From assembly GCA_029882235.1 (NCBI GenBank), contig JAOULB010000043.1, forward strand, positions 1 to 10,238: a stretch of 10,238 nt of DNA, written 5' to 3'. This DNA comes from Gammaproteobacteria bacterium (GTDB lineage Bacteria; Pseudomonadota; Gammaproteobacteria; UBA6429; Thiohalophilaceae). Positions within the stretch are counted from its first letter, which is position 1; each line of letters opens with the position of its first letter. Below are positions 1 through 7,259 of this stretch, piece by piece. A model generated the notes under the pieces. That model ran no database searches. It was not told where the DNA came from and saw nothing but the letters and a program-made list of their open reading frames with translations. The translations under genes and the position numbers were made by a program.

Positions 1-1
1 T

Positions 2-211
2 GATATGACAGCGGGTGAACTGGATGCAACTGATGCTATGGAACTGGATATCCCTTCTGACATGGATGAAGTTGGAACCAAGCTTGATCTGGCCAAGGCC
101 TATATCGATATGGGTGATCCGGATGGTGCCAAGAGTATTCTTGATGAAGTTATGACTGAAGGAACGCCTCCACAACAGCAGGAAGCTCAGCAACTGATGC
201 AACAAATCTAA
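2..211 (+). CDS. fimV: FimV-like protein, C-terminal end (5' partial)
   Basis: This is the last 69 codons of a larger protein that starts before the window; the frame is already open at base 2, so the ATG at 5 is internal. The visible tail contains DEVGTKLDLAKAYIDMGD, then GAKSILDEVMTEG and a Gln-rich QQQEAQQLMQQI end. This is the highly conserved C-terminal TPR-like cap of FimV/TspA proteins, in which one helical repeat is preceded by an acidic linker. In pseudomonads FimV is an inner-membrane, peptidoglycan-binding (LysM) polar hub needed for type IV pilus assembly and twitching; those N-terminal parts lie outside the window. Its position just upstream of truA is the usual one in gamma- and betaproteobacteria. 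The stop is TAA, nine bases before the next start. I am confident of the family; the exact role in this organism is inferred. Confidence 0.88.
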   Translation, partial: DMTAGELDATDAMELDIPSDMDEVGTKLDLAKAYIDMGDPDGAKSILDEVMTEGTPPQQQEAQQLMQQI

Positions 212-220
212 AGAATCATC

Positions 221-916
221 ATGCATCCGGTTATCCGGGTTTCTGTTTTCCTGATTTTTGCAATCTCGATTGCACATGCCGATACCGCTCAGCTCATTAT
301 TGCTGCCGCAGTGCTAATTGTTTTATATAGCTTTACTCCAAGAATAGACTGGTCAAGGCTATTCAAATTTCTGCTTCGCTTACGCTGGTTTTATATTTCA
401 ATCATTTTGTTATATGGCTTTCTTACTCCAGGACAGGCGCTGCTTAGTTCATTACCTGATTTATCCATCGAAGGTCTGCTTGCGGGTGGTCTACAGGTCC
501 TGTGTTTAATGATGATGATTTTTGCTTTACTTGTACTGGTTAGTAACCAGTCTAAATCACAAATGCTGGGTGCACTGTACTGGTGGTTATATCCAGTAAA
601 GCTCATACGACTCTCACGTGAGAAGCTGGCACTTAGAATTATGTTGACCATGCAGGCAGTAGAGCGCCTGCAGGATAAAATTTATGACTATCAGTCCAAG
701 CAGGAATCAACAAATAAATTTCAGAGACTGGTGAATGTAACGACTTATGCATTTAACGAAGTTGTGCATCAGGCGCAGTCGCATAAATCTGAAACGATCA
801 GTTTGTCCTGTCTTGAAACGCCACCTGTCTGGCAGTGGTGTGTTCCTTTTGCACTGATTGTGATGTTTGTTATGAGCAATACTGTTGTTACTTATATGGC
901 TGGAATGCTGGCATGA
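221..916 (+). CDS. Polytopic membrane protein, EcfT/CbiQ-like (putative)
   Basis: The product has 231 residues and no firm family assignment. Visible hydrophobic segments are at about 5-20, 24-42, 56-71 and 85-108. A polar, helix-forming stretch of about 95 residues (109-205) follows, then a last membrane segment at about 207-229. Four membrane helices, a cytoplasmic helical domain and a closing helix, together with an N-terminal MHP and a middle region reading PVKLIRLSREKLALRIMLTMQ, resemble the transmembrane T component of energy-coupling factor vitamin or metal transporters (CbiQ/EcfT). The Ala-Arg-Gly/Ser coupling motifs typical of EcfT, which contact the ATPases, are not evident, and no EcfA or S-component gene lies in the window. 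It may therefore be a divergent or repurposed member, or an unrelated membrane protein. It starts 9 nt after fimV. Its TGA overlaps the truA ATG (ATGA), suggesting translational coupling. The gene call is firm; the family is inference. Confidence 0.8.
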   Translation: MHPVIRVSVFLIFAISIAHADTAQLIIAAAVLIVLYSFTPRIDWSRLFKFLLRLRWFYISIILLYGFLTPGQALLSSLPDLSIEGLLAGGLQVLCLMMMIFALLVLVSNQSKSQMLGALYWWLYPVKLIRLSREKLALRIMLTMQAVERLQDKIYDYQSKQESTNKFQRLVNVTTYAFNEVVHQAQSHKSETISLSCLETPPVWQWCVPFALIVMFVMSNTVVTYMAGMLA

Positions 917-1695
917 CTCGAATAGCGCTCGGTGTCGAATATAATGGCACACCATTTTGTGGCTGGCAGTATCAGGATCATAGTCCCTCGGTGCAGGAAG
1001 AGGTTGAGAAGGCCCTGTCAAAAGTCGCCAATCATGATGTGCGTGTGATCTGTGCGGGTCGAACAGATACCGGGGTACATGCGACTGAGCAGGTTATTCA
1101 TTTTGATACGGAAGTAGAGCGTACTGATTACCAATGGGTATTTGGTGCTAACGCCAATTTACCCGATTCCATAAGTTTGATTTGGGCAAAGCCCGTGAGT
1201 GACGAATTTCATGCCCGGTTTTCGGCAATCAGGAGACGATATCGCTACGTTATCTTTAATCGCAAGGTGAGACCGGCCTTACTTTCAAAACGAAGCGTAT
1301 GGGAATATCGACCACTGGATGAAACACTGATGGCAAAAGCAGCAAAATTTCTTGAAGGTGAGCAGGATTTTTCTTCTTATAGAGCTCTGGGCTGTCAGGC
1401 AAAGAGTCCGATCAGAACCTTAAATTATTTAAAGGTGCATCGGCAGGATGAACTGGTCATTCTTGATCTTGAAGCCAATGCCTTCCTGCAACATATGGTA
1501 CGAAATATTGCGGGAGTATTAATGACGATTGGTGCGGGTGAACAGCCCATCGAATGGGCCAATGAGATACTACAGTTTCGTGATAGAACCCGTGGTGGCG
1601 TGACCGCGCCGCCAGATGGATTGTATTTAACCGGGGTGGATTATCCCGATGAATTTAATATCCCGAAGCTTTCACGGATGCCGGTAGTCTGTTAA
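913..1695 (+). CDS. truA: tRNA pseudouridine(38-40) synthase TruA
   Basis: TruA isomerises uridines 38, 39 and 40 in the anticodon stem-loop of many tRNAs to pseudouridine. The protein has 260 residues, normal for the family. It opens with MTRIALGVEYNGTPFCGWQ, the usual first strand of TruA. The catalytic motif is GRTDTGVHA at residues 49-57, with Asp52 as the expected catalytic aspartate. Other family hallmarks are FHARFSAIRRRYRY, the FLEGEQDFSSYRA segment and AFLQHMVRNIAGVL near the C-terminus. The reading frame stays open upstream to 835, but the extra 26 residues are an antisense-like Cys-rich run unlike TruA. The ATG at 913 matches the family N-terminus, has a GGA about 8 nt upstream and overlaps the preceding stop codon. 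It sits between the membrane gene and trpF and ends with TAA. I see no anomalies. Confidence 0.97.
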   Translation: MTRIALGVEYNGTPFCGWQYQDHSPSVQEEVEKALSKVANHDVRVICAGRTDTGVHATEQVIHFDTEVERTDYQWVFGANANLPDSISLIWAKPVSDEFHARFSAIRRRYRYVIFNRKVRPALLSKRSVWEYRPLDETLMAKAAKFLEGEQDFSSYRALGCQAKSPIRTLNYLKVHRQDELVILDLEANAFLQHMVRNIAGVLMTIGAGEQPIEWANEILQFRDRTRGGVTAPPDGLYLTGVDYPDEFNIPKLSRMPVVC

Positions 1696-1735
1696 CCTGC
1701 GCGCCCATACAGGCCTGAATCTAAGAGCGAGACTC

Positions 1736-2362
1736 ATGCGAACACGCGCAAAAATCTGCGGTTTAACCCGAACTGAAGATGTTGCTGCGGCTGTCGAGGC
1801 AGGCGCCGATGCGATTGGGCTGGTCTTTTATACGCCAAGTCCTCGCCATGTTGATATAGAACATGCAGCAAAACTGGCTAAGTCCGCACCTGCATTTGTC
1901 ACTGTTGTCGGCCTGTTTGTAAATGCCAGTGAGGCAGATGTGAATAGTGTGATCGATAAGGTCGATATCGACTTGCTCCAGTTTCATGGTGATGAGTCAG
2001 AAGCATTCTGTCGCAGTTTTAATCGGCCCTATATTAAGGCAGTCAGAGTGGCATCAGCAAAAGACATTACTCAGGCGGATCGCGAATTTAGCACTGCACG
2101 TGCCCTGTTACTCGATACTTATGTCGAAGGGACACCCGGTGGTACCGGCGAGAGCTTTGACTGGTCCATGATCCCGGCTGATACAAAACGTCCACTGATA
2201 CTTGCAGGGGGACTGAATCCAGAAAATGTCGCAACTGCGATAAAGACGGTCAAACCCTATGCCGTCGATGTCAGTGGTGGAGTGGAATCTGCAAAAGGCA
2301 TTAAAGATCATGATAAAATACGCGCGTTTATGAAAGAGGTAGGCAGTTTTGTCACAGGCTAA
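1736..2362 (+). CDS. trpF: Phosphoribosylanthranilate isomerase TrpF
   Basis: TrpF carries out the Amadori rearrangement of N-(5'-phosphoribosyl)anthranilate to CdRP, the third step of tryptophan synthesis from chorismate. The 208-residue product is a single (beta/alpha)8 barrel. Motifs in order are AKICGLT with the general-base Cys at residue 8, GLVF with SPR (28-37), VGLFVN (58-63), LQFHGDE (81-87), LLLDTYVEGTPGGTG with the general-acid Asp at 127, LILAGGLNPENV (154-165) and the phosphate-binding DVSGGVE (178-184). This is a free-standing TrpF, not the TrpC-TrpF fusion of enteric bacteria. The ATG has AAGAG 8 nt upstream and lies 40 nt after truA; no terminator is visible in that gap. The 3' end overlaps the trpB start by 14 nt. 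Confidence 0.98.
   Translation: MRTRAKICGLTRTEDVAAAVEAGADAIGLVFYTPSPRHVDIEHAAKLAKSAPAFVTVVGLFVNASEADVNSVIDKVDIDLLQFHGDESEAFCRSFNRPYIKAVRVASAKDITQADREFSTARALLLDTYVEGTPGGTGESFDWSMIPADTKRPLILAGGLNPENVATAIKTVKPYAVDVSGGVESAKGIKDHDKIRAFMKEVGSFVTG
2333..2351 (+). promoter_or_regulatory. Shine-Dalgarno site fixing the trpB TTG start
   Basis: AAAGAGGT (2333-2340) lies inside the last codons of trpF and is followed by an 8-nt spacer and TTG at 2349-2351. No ATG occurs in the trpB frame until well after the conserved YNLPDDRGHFGEYGG segment, so a non-ATG start is required. The strong ribosome site with ideal spacing makes TTG the best choice. It also implies that trpB initiation is coupled to ribosomes finishing trpF. 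Confidence 0.75.
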
Positions 2363-3572
2363 GTCTGAAAATCAAGATAAGTACAATTTGCCCGATGATC
2401 GCGGCCATTTTGGCGAGTATGGCGGTATATTTGTAGCAGAAACACTCATGGGTCCGATTCAGGAATTACGCGAGGCCTATGAAAAGTGCATGCAGGATGA
2501 GGCCTTTCTGGCCGAACTGGATAACCAGTTACGTCAGTATGTCGGTCGGCCATCGCCACTGTATTATGCTGAGCACTGGAGTAAAAAACTCGGTGGCGCG
2601 AAAGTCTATCTTAAGCGCGAAGACCTCAATCATACCGGTGCCCACAAGGTGAATAATACGGTGGGTCAGGCCCTGTTGGCACGACACATGGGCAAGACTC
2701 GTATTATTGCTGAGACAGGCGCAGGCCAGCATGGCGTCGCCTCTGCCACGGTAGCCGCACAGCTTGGGCTGGAGTGTGTGGTCTATATGGGTGAGGAAGA
2801 TATTCAGCGTCAGGCGATTAATGTCTTTCGCATGAAGCTGCTGGGCGCCAAAGTGGTGCCAGTCACCTCAGGTTCAAAAACCCTTAAAGATGCGCTTAAC
2901 GAGGCCATGCGCGACTGGGTCACCAATATCGACAATACCTTTTATATTATCGGCACCGTTGCGGGTCCGCATCCGTATCCTGCCATGGTGCGTGATTTTC
3001 AGGCCATTATCGGCCGTGAAGCCAAAGAACAAATCCTCGAACAGGAAGGCCGCTTGCCCGATGCTCTGGTGGCCTGTGTCGGTGGTGGCTCTAATGCCAT
3101 TGGCCTGTTCTATCCCTTTATTGATGATAAAGACGTGGCCATGTATGGCGTCGAAGGCGCGGGTGAGGGTATCGAAACCGGCCGACATGCTGCGCCCCTT
3201 TGCGCCGGTAAATCAGGTGTTTTACACGGCAATCGGACCTATCTGGTTGAGGATGCCGATGGTCAGATCATTCCTACACACTGCATTTCTGCAGGGCTGG
3301 ATTATCCTGGCGTGGGCCCTGAACACGCCTGGTTGAAAGACAGCGGTCGTGCGAATTATGTCTCAGTCACTGATGAAGAGGCTCTGCAGGCTTTTCATGA
3401 TCTGACTCGTATCGAAGGCATTATCCCTGCGCTGGAATCGAGTCATGCACTGGCCTATGTCAGTAAAATGGCCCCAACTATGGACAAGGATAAGATCATC
3501 GTGGTGAATCTCTCCGGGCGTGGTGACAAGGATATCCATACCGTGGCGAATCTAGAGGGTATTTCTATATGA
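2349..3572 (+). CDS. trpB: Tryptophan synthase beta subunit TrpB
   Basis: TrpB is the PLP-dependent beta subunit that condenses indole with serine to give tryptophan, in an alpha2beta2 complex that channels indole from TrpA. The 407-residue product has the usual size. It shows YNLPDDRGHFGEYGGIFVAETLM (12-34), the PLP lysine in HTGAHKVNN (Lys100), the AETGAGQHG loop with the catalytic Glu122 and the glycine-rich PLP-phosphate loop GGGSNA (245-250). The communication region follows (ISAGLDYPGVGPEHAWL), then EGIIPALESSHA and the C-terminal NLSGRGDKDI. Together these identify the canonical TrpB1 type, the one that pairs with TrpA. The start is TTG at 2349, overlapping trpF by 14 nt; the 3' end overlaps the trpA ATG (ATGA). 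Both overlaps suggest coupled, stoichiometric synthesis. No key residue is missing. Confidence 0.98.
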   Translation: MSQAKSENQDKYNLPDDRGHFGEYGGIFVAETLMGPIQELREAYEKCMQDEAFLAELDNQLRQYVGRPSPLYYAEHWSKKLGGAKVYLKREDLNHTGAHKVNNTVGQALLARHMGKTRIIAETGAGQHGVASATVAAQLGLECVVYMGEEDIQRQAINVFRMKLLGAKVVPVTSGSKTLKDALNEAMRDWVTNIDNTFYIIGTVAGPHPYPAMVRDFQAIIGREAKEQILEQEGRLPDALVACVGGGSNAIGLFYPFIDDKDVAMYGVEGAGEGIETGRHAAPLCAGKSGVLHGNRTYLVEDADGQIIPTHCISAGLDYPGVGPEHAWLKDSGRANYVSVTDEEALQAFHDLTRIEGIIPALESSHALAYVSKMAPTMDKDKIIVVNLSGRGDKDIHTVANLEGISI

Positions 3573-4381
3573 ACCGCATCGATGCCCGCTTCGCTGAGTA
3601 CAAAAAACAGGGCCGTGTCGCACTGGTACCCTATGTCACGGCCGGCGACCCAGGTCCAGACACGACCGTACCCCTGATGCATGCCATGGTGAAGGCGGGT
3701 GCAGATATATTAGAATTAGGTGTACCGTTTTCTGATCCCATGGCCGAAGGGCCAGTGATTCAAAAGGCCATGGAGCGTGCGCTGGAGCATCACGTCTCCC
3801 TGCGTGACGTTCTCGGGATGGTGAGCCAGTTTCGCCAGCAGGATGACACCACGCCTGTTTTGCTGATGGGCTACCTGAACCCAGTCGAAATTATGGGCTA
3901 TGAGGCCTTTGCTGAAGCGGCAGCCAAAGCAGGGGTGGATGGTGTGTTACTGGTCGATATCCCGCCAGAAGAAGCTGCACCACTACTCGTGGCCCTGGCA
4001 AAGCACAAACTGGATATCGTCTTCCTGGTATCACCAACAACAAGCGATGAGCGAATCCAGACGATTGCCCGTTCCAGTAGTGGTTTTGTCTACTATGTCT
4101 CTCTCAAGGGGGTCACCGGTGCTGGACATCTGGATACTGACGAGGTTGCGGACCGCGTTAACCGAATCAAAAGCTACACAGATTTGCCTGTTGGCGTTGG
4201 TTTTGGTATTAAAGACGCCGATTCCGCTGCTCGGGTGGCAAAAGTAGCCGATGCCGTAGTGGTCGGTAGCGCTCTGGTAAAAAAAATCGAAGAATTTGCG
4301 GGTTCGGCCGATAAGCTTGAGGCGGCAGTAGCAGGATTAATCGCTGAGATTCGTGCCGGTATCGATCAGGCTACAGTCTAA
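3569..4381 (+). CDS. trpA: Tryptophan synthase alpha subunit TrpA
   Basis: TrpA cleaves indole-3-glycerol phosphate to indole and glyceraldehyde-3-phosphate and passes the indole to TrpB. The 270-residue TIM-barrel has ALVPYVTAGDP (18-28), LELGVPFSDPMAEGPVIQ (48-65), DGVLLVDIPPEE, GFVYYVSLKGVTG and the phosphate-binding VGFGI plus VVGSALV near the end. The catalytic Glu49 is present. The second catalytic acid, Asp60 in the E. coli and Salmonella enzymes, reads Glu here (codon GAA at 3746-3748). That is a conservative change of a key residue, discussed under findings. The ATG overlaps the trpB stop as ATGA, with AGAGGGT about 8 nt upstream. The gene closes the trpFBA group, 54 nt before accD. 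Confidence 0.98.
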   Translation: MNRIDARFAEYKKQGRVALVPYVTAGDPGPDTTVPLMHAMVKAGADILELGVPFSDPMAEGPVIQKAMERALEHHVSLRDVLGMVSQFRQQDDTTPVLLMGYLNPVEIMGYEAFAEAAAKAGVDGVLLVDIPPEEAAPLLVALAKHKLDIVFLVSPTTSDERIQTIARSSSGFVYYVSLKGVTGAGHLDTDEVADRVNRIKSYTDLPVGVGFGIKDADSAARVAKVADAVVVGSALVKKIEEFAGSADKLEAAVAGLIAEIRAGIDQATV

Positions 4382-4400
4382 GAACTGTGAACAAAAACAA

Positions 4401-4417
4401 TGATATATTGATAATAA
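4401..4417 (+). promoter_or_regulatory. Possible extended -10 promoter upstream of accD
   Basis: The 54-nt gap between trpA and accD is markedly AT-rich. It contains TGATATATT (4401-4409), which fits the extended -10 pattern TGnTATAAT with two mismatches in the hexamer, and an adjacent TGATAATAA (4409-4417). No good -35 box is seen 17 nt upstream. It could give accD some expression independent of trpFBA, which would make sense for an essential fatty-acid gene behind a biosynthetic operon. This rests only on motif resemblance in an AT-rich spot and is weak. Confidence 0.25.
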
Positions 4418-4435
4418 TAAGCTAAGGTTACAACT

Positions 4436-5299
4436 ATGAACTGGTTTAGCAAATTACTCCCAACTCGAATTCGTACCGAGACCAGCACCAATAAGAAAAG
4501 TGTGCCAGAAGGTCTGTGGGCCAAGTGTAATAGCTGTGGTGCCGTACTTTATCGCGCCGAGCTGGAACGCAATATGGATGTCTGTCCGAAGTGTAGCCAT
4601 CATATGCGTATTGGTGCACGAGCACGTCTTGATCTGTTCCTTGATGAAGCGGATCGCATTGAGATTGGCTCAGAGCTTAAACCTGTCGATGCCCTTAAAT
4701 TTAAGGATATCAAAAAGTATAAAGACCGCCTGATTCAGGCACAAAAAGCCACTGATGAAGATGATGCGCTGATTGTTATTCAGGGCAAGGTCAAAGGCGA
4801 GGCCGTTGTTGTCGCTGCCTTTGAATTCAAGTTTATGGGTGGTTCCATGGGCTCGGTGGTGGGTGAGCGTTTCGTGCGTGCCGTGAATGCTTGTCTCGAA
4901 AAGAATATCCCTTTTATCTGTTTTTCTGCCTCTGGTGGTGCCCGTATGCAGGAAGCCCTGTTTTCGCTGATGCAAATGGCCAAGACCAGCGCGGCACTGA
5001 CACGTATGCAAAAACGTGGTCTGCCATTTATCTCTGTCATGACTGACCCAACCATGGGTGGGGTCTCCGCTTCTTTCGCCATGCTCGGTGATATTAATGT
5101 GGCTGAACCTAATGCCCTGATTGGTTTTGCCGGACCGCGTGTGATTGAACAGACTGTGCGTGAAACGCTGCCAGAAGGCTTCCAGCGTAGTGAGTTCCTG
5201 CTTGAGCATGGTGCGATCGATATGGTCGTTGACCGACGCGATATGCGTGATCGACTGGCCAGCATTCTGTCTATGCTGACACACCGTTCAGTTGCCTGA
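4436..5299 (+). CDS. accD: Acetyl-CoA carboxylase carboxyltransferase beta subunit AccD
   Basis: AccD is the beta half of the carboxyltransferase that moves the carboxyl group from biotin-BCCP to acetyl-CoA, forming malonyl-CoA for fatty-acid synthesis. It works as a heterotetramer with AccA, which is not in the window. The 287-residue product has the N-terminal four-cysteine zinc ribbon C-x2-C-x15-C-x2-C (Cys31, 34, 50, 53) and the flanking family motif LYRAELERN. The crotonase-like body follows, with FKFMGGSMGSVVGE, FSASGGARMQEAL, TDPTMGGVSASFAMLGD, NALIGFAGPRVIEQTVRE and LPEGFQRSEFLLEHGAIDMVV. The ATG is preceded by TAAGG with an 8-nt spacer. It lies after trpA and before folC, and the accD-folC-SPOR-cvpA-purF order is also that of E. 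coli. All expected residues are present. Confidence 0.98.
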   Translation: MNWFSKLLPTRIRTETSTNKKSVPEGLWAKCNSCGAVLYRAELERNMDVCPKCSHHMRIGARARLDLFLDEADRIEIGSELKPVDALKFKDIKKYKDRLIQAQKATDEDDALIVIQGKVKGEAVVVAAFEFKFMGGSMGSVVGERFVRAVNACLEKNIPFICFSASGGARMQEALFSLMQMAKTSAALTRMQKRGLPFISVMTDPTMGGVSASFAMLGDINVAEPNALIGFAGPRVIEQTVRETLPEGFQRSEFLLEHGAIDMVVDRRDMRDRLASILSMLTHRSVA

Positions 5300-5348
5300 A
5301 CAGAAACGCTCTAAAACAAGCTGATTGACTGTTTCACTGGTCAGGCCG

Positions 5349-6623
5349 GTGTCAAAACAATTTCAGACCCTGAACGATTGGTTAAGCTGGCAGGAGACCC
5401 TGCATCCCAGCGAGATAGATCTGGGTCTGGAACGTGTGCAGCAGGTCTATCAACGACTTCATCCCGATCAGACCCATCCCTATAAAGTCATTACCATTGC
5501 TGGCACCAACGGCAAGGGCTCCAGTGCGGCAATACTGAGTTCGATTCTGCTGGCTGCCGGGTACAAAGTCGGTACTTATACTTCTCCTCATTTGTTTCGT
5601 TATAACGAACGCATCTGTATCAATGGTGTAATGGCCTCTGATGCAGCGATTGTTGAGTCCTTTGTACGCATCGATCAGGCGCGTGAGGATATTTCGCTGA
5701 CCTATTTTGAATTCGGTACGCTGGCGGCGCTGGATATATTTAATCGTTCAGAGCTAGATGTAGTTGTGCTGGAAGTGGGACTGGGGGGACGACTGGATGC
5801 AGTGAATATTATTGATTGTGATGTGGCGCTGATCACCTCCATTGGAATCGACCATATCGACTGGCTGGGCCCGGATCGAGAATCCATTGGCAAAGAAAAG
5901 GCCGGCATTATGCGGGCAGGTAAACCTGTCGTATGCAGTGATATTGATATGCCGGCTTCGATTTCAGAATATGCGAACCAGATAGGGGCGCGGTTGTATC
6001 GAATTGGCCAGGAATTTTCGGTACAGCTGAATCAAGGCGACTGGTTCTGGCAATCAGCAGATAAACAACAGCAAGGTTTGCCCGCGCTTTATATCAAAAC
6101 CGAGCACATGCTCAATAATGCGGCGGGTGCCTTAATGGTACTGGAGTTGCTGGCCAATGATTTACCCATTGCACAGCAACACCTGCGGCAGGGGTTATTG
6201 GCTCTGAAACTGCCTGCTGGGCGCCAACAGGTGATCACAGAGCCAGTAATGACCATTGTCGATGTCTCCCACAATGTCGACAGCGTGCGATCACTGGCGA
6301 CCATGTTGTCGCAGCAGGACTGTGGTGGAAAGACTCATGCGGTTATTGCGATGCTGCAGGATAAGGATATATCTGGCGTATTTACTCAAATGGAATCCAT
6401 AGTCGATCACTGGTATCTGGCAAGCTTGCATGTCCCACGTGGCGCCAGCGCGGAGAAATTGCACGAGGCCCTGGCACAGACGGCTAAAACCACACGTGCC
6501 AGCTGTTATTCATCGGTCACGGCAGCGGTCAAATCGGCCCATGCAGAAATGCAGCAGGCTGATCGACTGGTGATCTTTGGCTCATTTTATACAGTGGCAG
6601 AGGCAATGGTGCACAGCGTATAA
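5349..6623 (+). CDS. folC: Dihydrofolate synthase / folylpolyglutamate synthase FolC
   Basis: FolC ligates glutamate to dihydropteroate, making dihydrofolate, and then adds further glutamates to reduced folates. It is an ATP-dependent Mur-ligase-like enzyme. From the chosen GTG start it has 424 residues. It shows the LHPSEIDLGLERV segment near the N-terminus, the P-loop ITIAGTNGKGSS (about 49-60), TYTSPHLFRYNERI, YFEFGTLAALDIF, VVLEVGLGGRLDAVN, the GIDHIDWLG loop and IGKEKAGIMR, which carries the modified lysine region. The C-terminal glutamate ligase domain follows (DVSHNVDSVRSL, AMLQDKDISG, FGSFYTVAEAM). The start is uncertain. TTG at 5325 would add eight residues and has no clear ribosome site. 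GTG at 5349 has AGG very close upstream and gives an N-terminus more like relatives. There is no ATG near the N-terminus. The gene lies between accD and the SPOR gene, its normal place. Confidence 0.95.
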   Translation: MSKQFQTLNDWLSWQETLHPSEIDLGLERVQQVYQRLHPDQTHPYKVITIAGTNGKGSSAAILSSILLAAGYKVGTYTSPHLFRYNERICINGVMASDAAIVESFVRIDQAREDISLTYFEFGTLAALDIFNRSELDVVVLEVGLGGRLDAVNIIDCDVALITSIGIDHIDWLGPDRESIGKEKAGIMRAGKPVVCSDIDMPASISEYANQIGARLYRIGQEFSVQLNQGDWFWQSADKQQQGLPALYIKTEHMLNNAAGALMVLELLANDLPIAQQHLRQGLLALKLPAGRQQVITEPVMTIVDVSHNVDSVRSLATMLSQQDCGGKTHAVIAMLQDKDISGVFTQMESIVDHWYLASLHVPRGASAEKLHEALAQTAKTTRASCYSSVTAAVKSAHAEMQQADRLVIFGSFYTVAEAMVHSV

Positions 6624-6655
6624 TGCCCAATTCAGAGCGGTAAAGAGTTCTATCT

Positions 6656-7240
6656 GTGGATAAACAAATTTTGAAACAACGTATTGTTGGCGCCATTGTT
6701 CTGGTTGGATTGGCGGTGATATTTATCCCCATGATTCTGTCTGGTGGCAAAGATTCGATGCCGTTGTTTGGCAGTAATATTCCCGACAAACCGAAAAAGC
6801 TCGAGCAGCTCAAATCCGTAGAGATGCCAGCCCGAGCTGAAATCCCGGAACAGGTGAGCAAACGTATCCCGATTGATGAAAATACCTCTCCCGAGGTCAA
6901 TGAGAAATTACTTGAGCCTAAATCTTCCAGTACGAGCAAAGAGAAAAAATCTGCTGAGAAAAAGCGTAAGCAGGAACAGAAAAAAACAGAACAGGAAAAA
7001 CCTGCCAAGGCCTGGGCCGTACAGGTCGGTAGTTTTGCGCAGCGTGATAACGCAATGAAATTGCGTGACAAGTTACGCAAGAATAAATATCCAGCCTTTG
7101 TAGAGTTAGTCAAAAGCAAAGATGGTAAAGTTTATCGAGTACGGGTTGGTCCTGATGTGACGCGTACGCTGGCAGAAAAACGCATGCAGAATTTGCGTGA
7201 CAAAATGAAAATCTATGGCGTTGTCATGCGTCATCCCTGA
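6656..7240 (+). CDS. dedD: SPOR-domain membrane protein, DedD-like
   Basis: The product is a bitopic inner-membrane protein of 194 residues. A short basic N-terminus (MDKQILKQR) leads into one transmembrane segment at about 10-28 (IVGAIVLVGLAVIFIPMIL). A charged, low-complexity Lys/Glu/Ser/Pro linker spans about 43-117, very rich in lysine at 95-117. The C-terminal SPOR domain (about 118-194) begins AWAVQVGSFAQRDNAMKLRDKL and includes VYRVRVGP. SPOR domains bind glycan strands lacking stem peptides, which mark division septa, so a role in cell constriction like that of E. coli DedD is likely. The gene keeps the dedD position between folC and cvpA. The start is GTG, with AAGAG 8 nt upstream, since no ATG is available before the transmembrane segment. 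The symbol rests mainly on architecture and synteny, because linkers in this family are poorly conserved. Confidence 0.92.
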   Translation: MDKQILKQRIVGAIVLVGLAVIFIPMILSGGKDSMPLFGSNIPDKPKKLEQLKSVEMPARAEIPEQVSKRIPIDENTSPEVNEKLLEPKSSSTSKEKKSAEKKRKQEQKKTEQEKPAKAWAVQVGSFAQRDNAMKLRDKLRKNKYPAFVELVKSKDGKVYRVRVGPDVTRTLAEKRMQNLRDKMKIYGVVMRHP

Positions 7241-7259
7241 GGCGGAAAGTCAGTAAGTT

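Noticed and set aside
835..912. Upstream extension of the truA frame by 26 residues
   Set aside because: The added residues are Cys-rich and unlike any TruA N-terminus. They are the out-of-frame reading of the preceding membrane gene, and the ATG at 913 fits the family.
1696..1735. Possible trp leader or attenuator before trpF
   Set aside because: The gap is only 40 nt, has no Trp-codon leader peptide, no stable hairpin and no T-run; it holds only a ribosome site.
4670..5284. Long minus-strand open frame of 204 codons opposite accD
   Set aside because: It is the complementary reading of a strongly conserved coding gene, has no ribosome site and resembles no family.
6990..7015. Lys/Glu-rich repeat-like stretch in the SPOR gene
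   Set aside because: It is a low-complexity linker common in DedD-like proteins, with no exact repeat unit.
6529..7119. Minus-strand open frame of 196 codons opposite folC/SPOR gene
   Set aside because: It spans two real genes on the other strand, and its Ser/Leu/Phe-rich composition follows from the Lys/Glu-rich linker opposite it.
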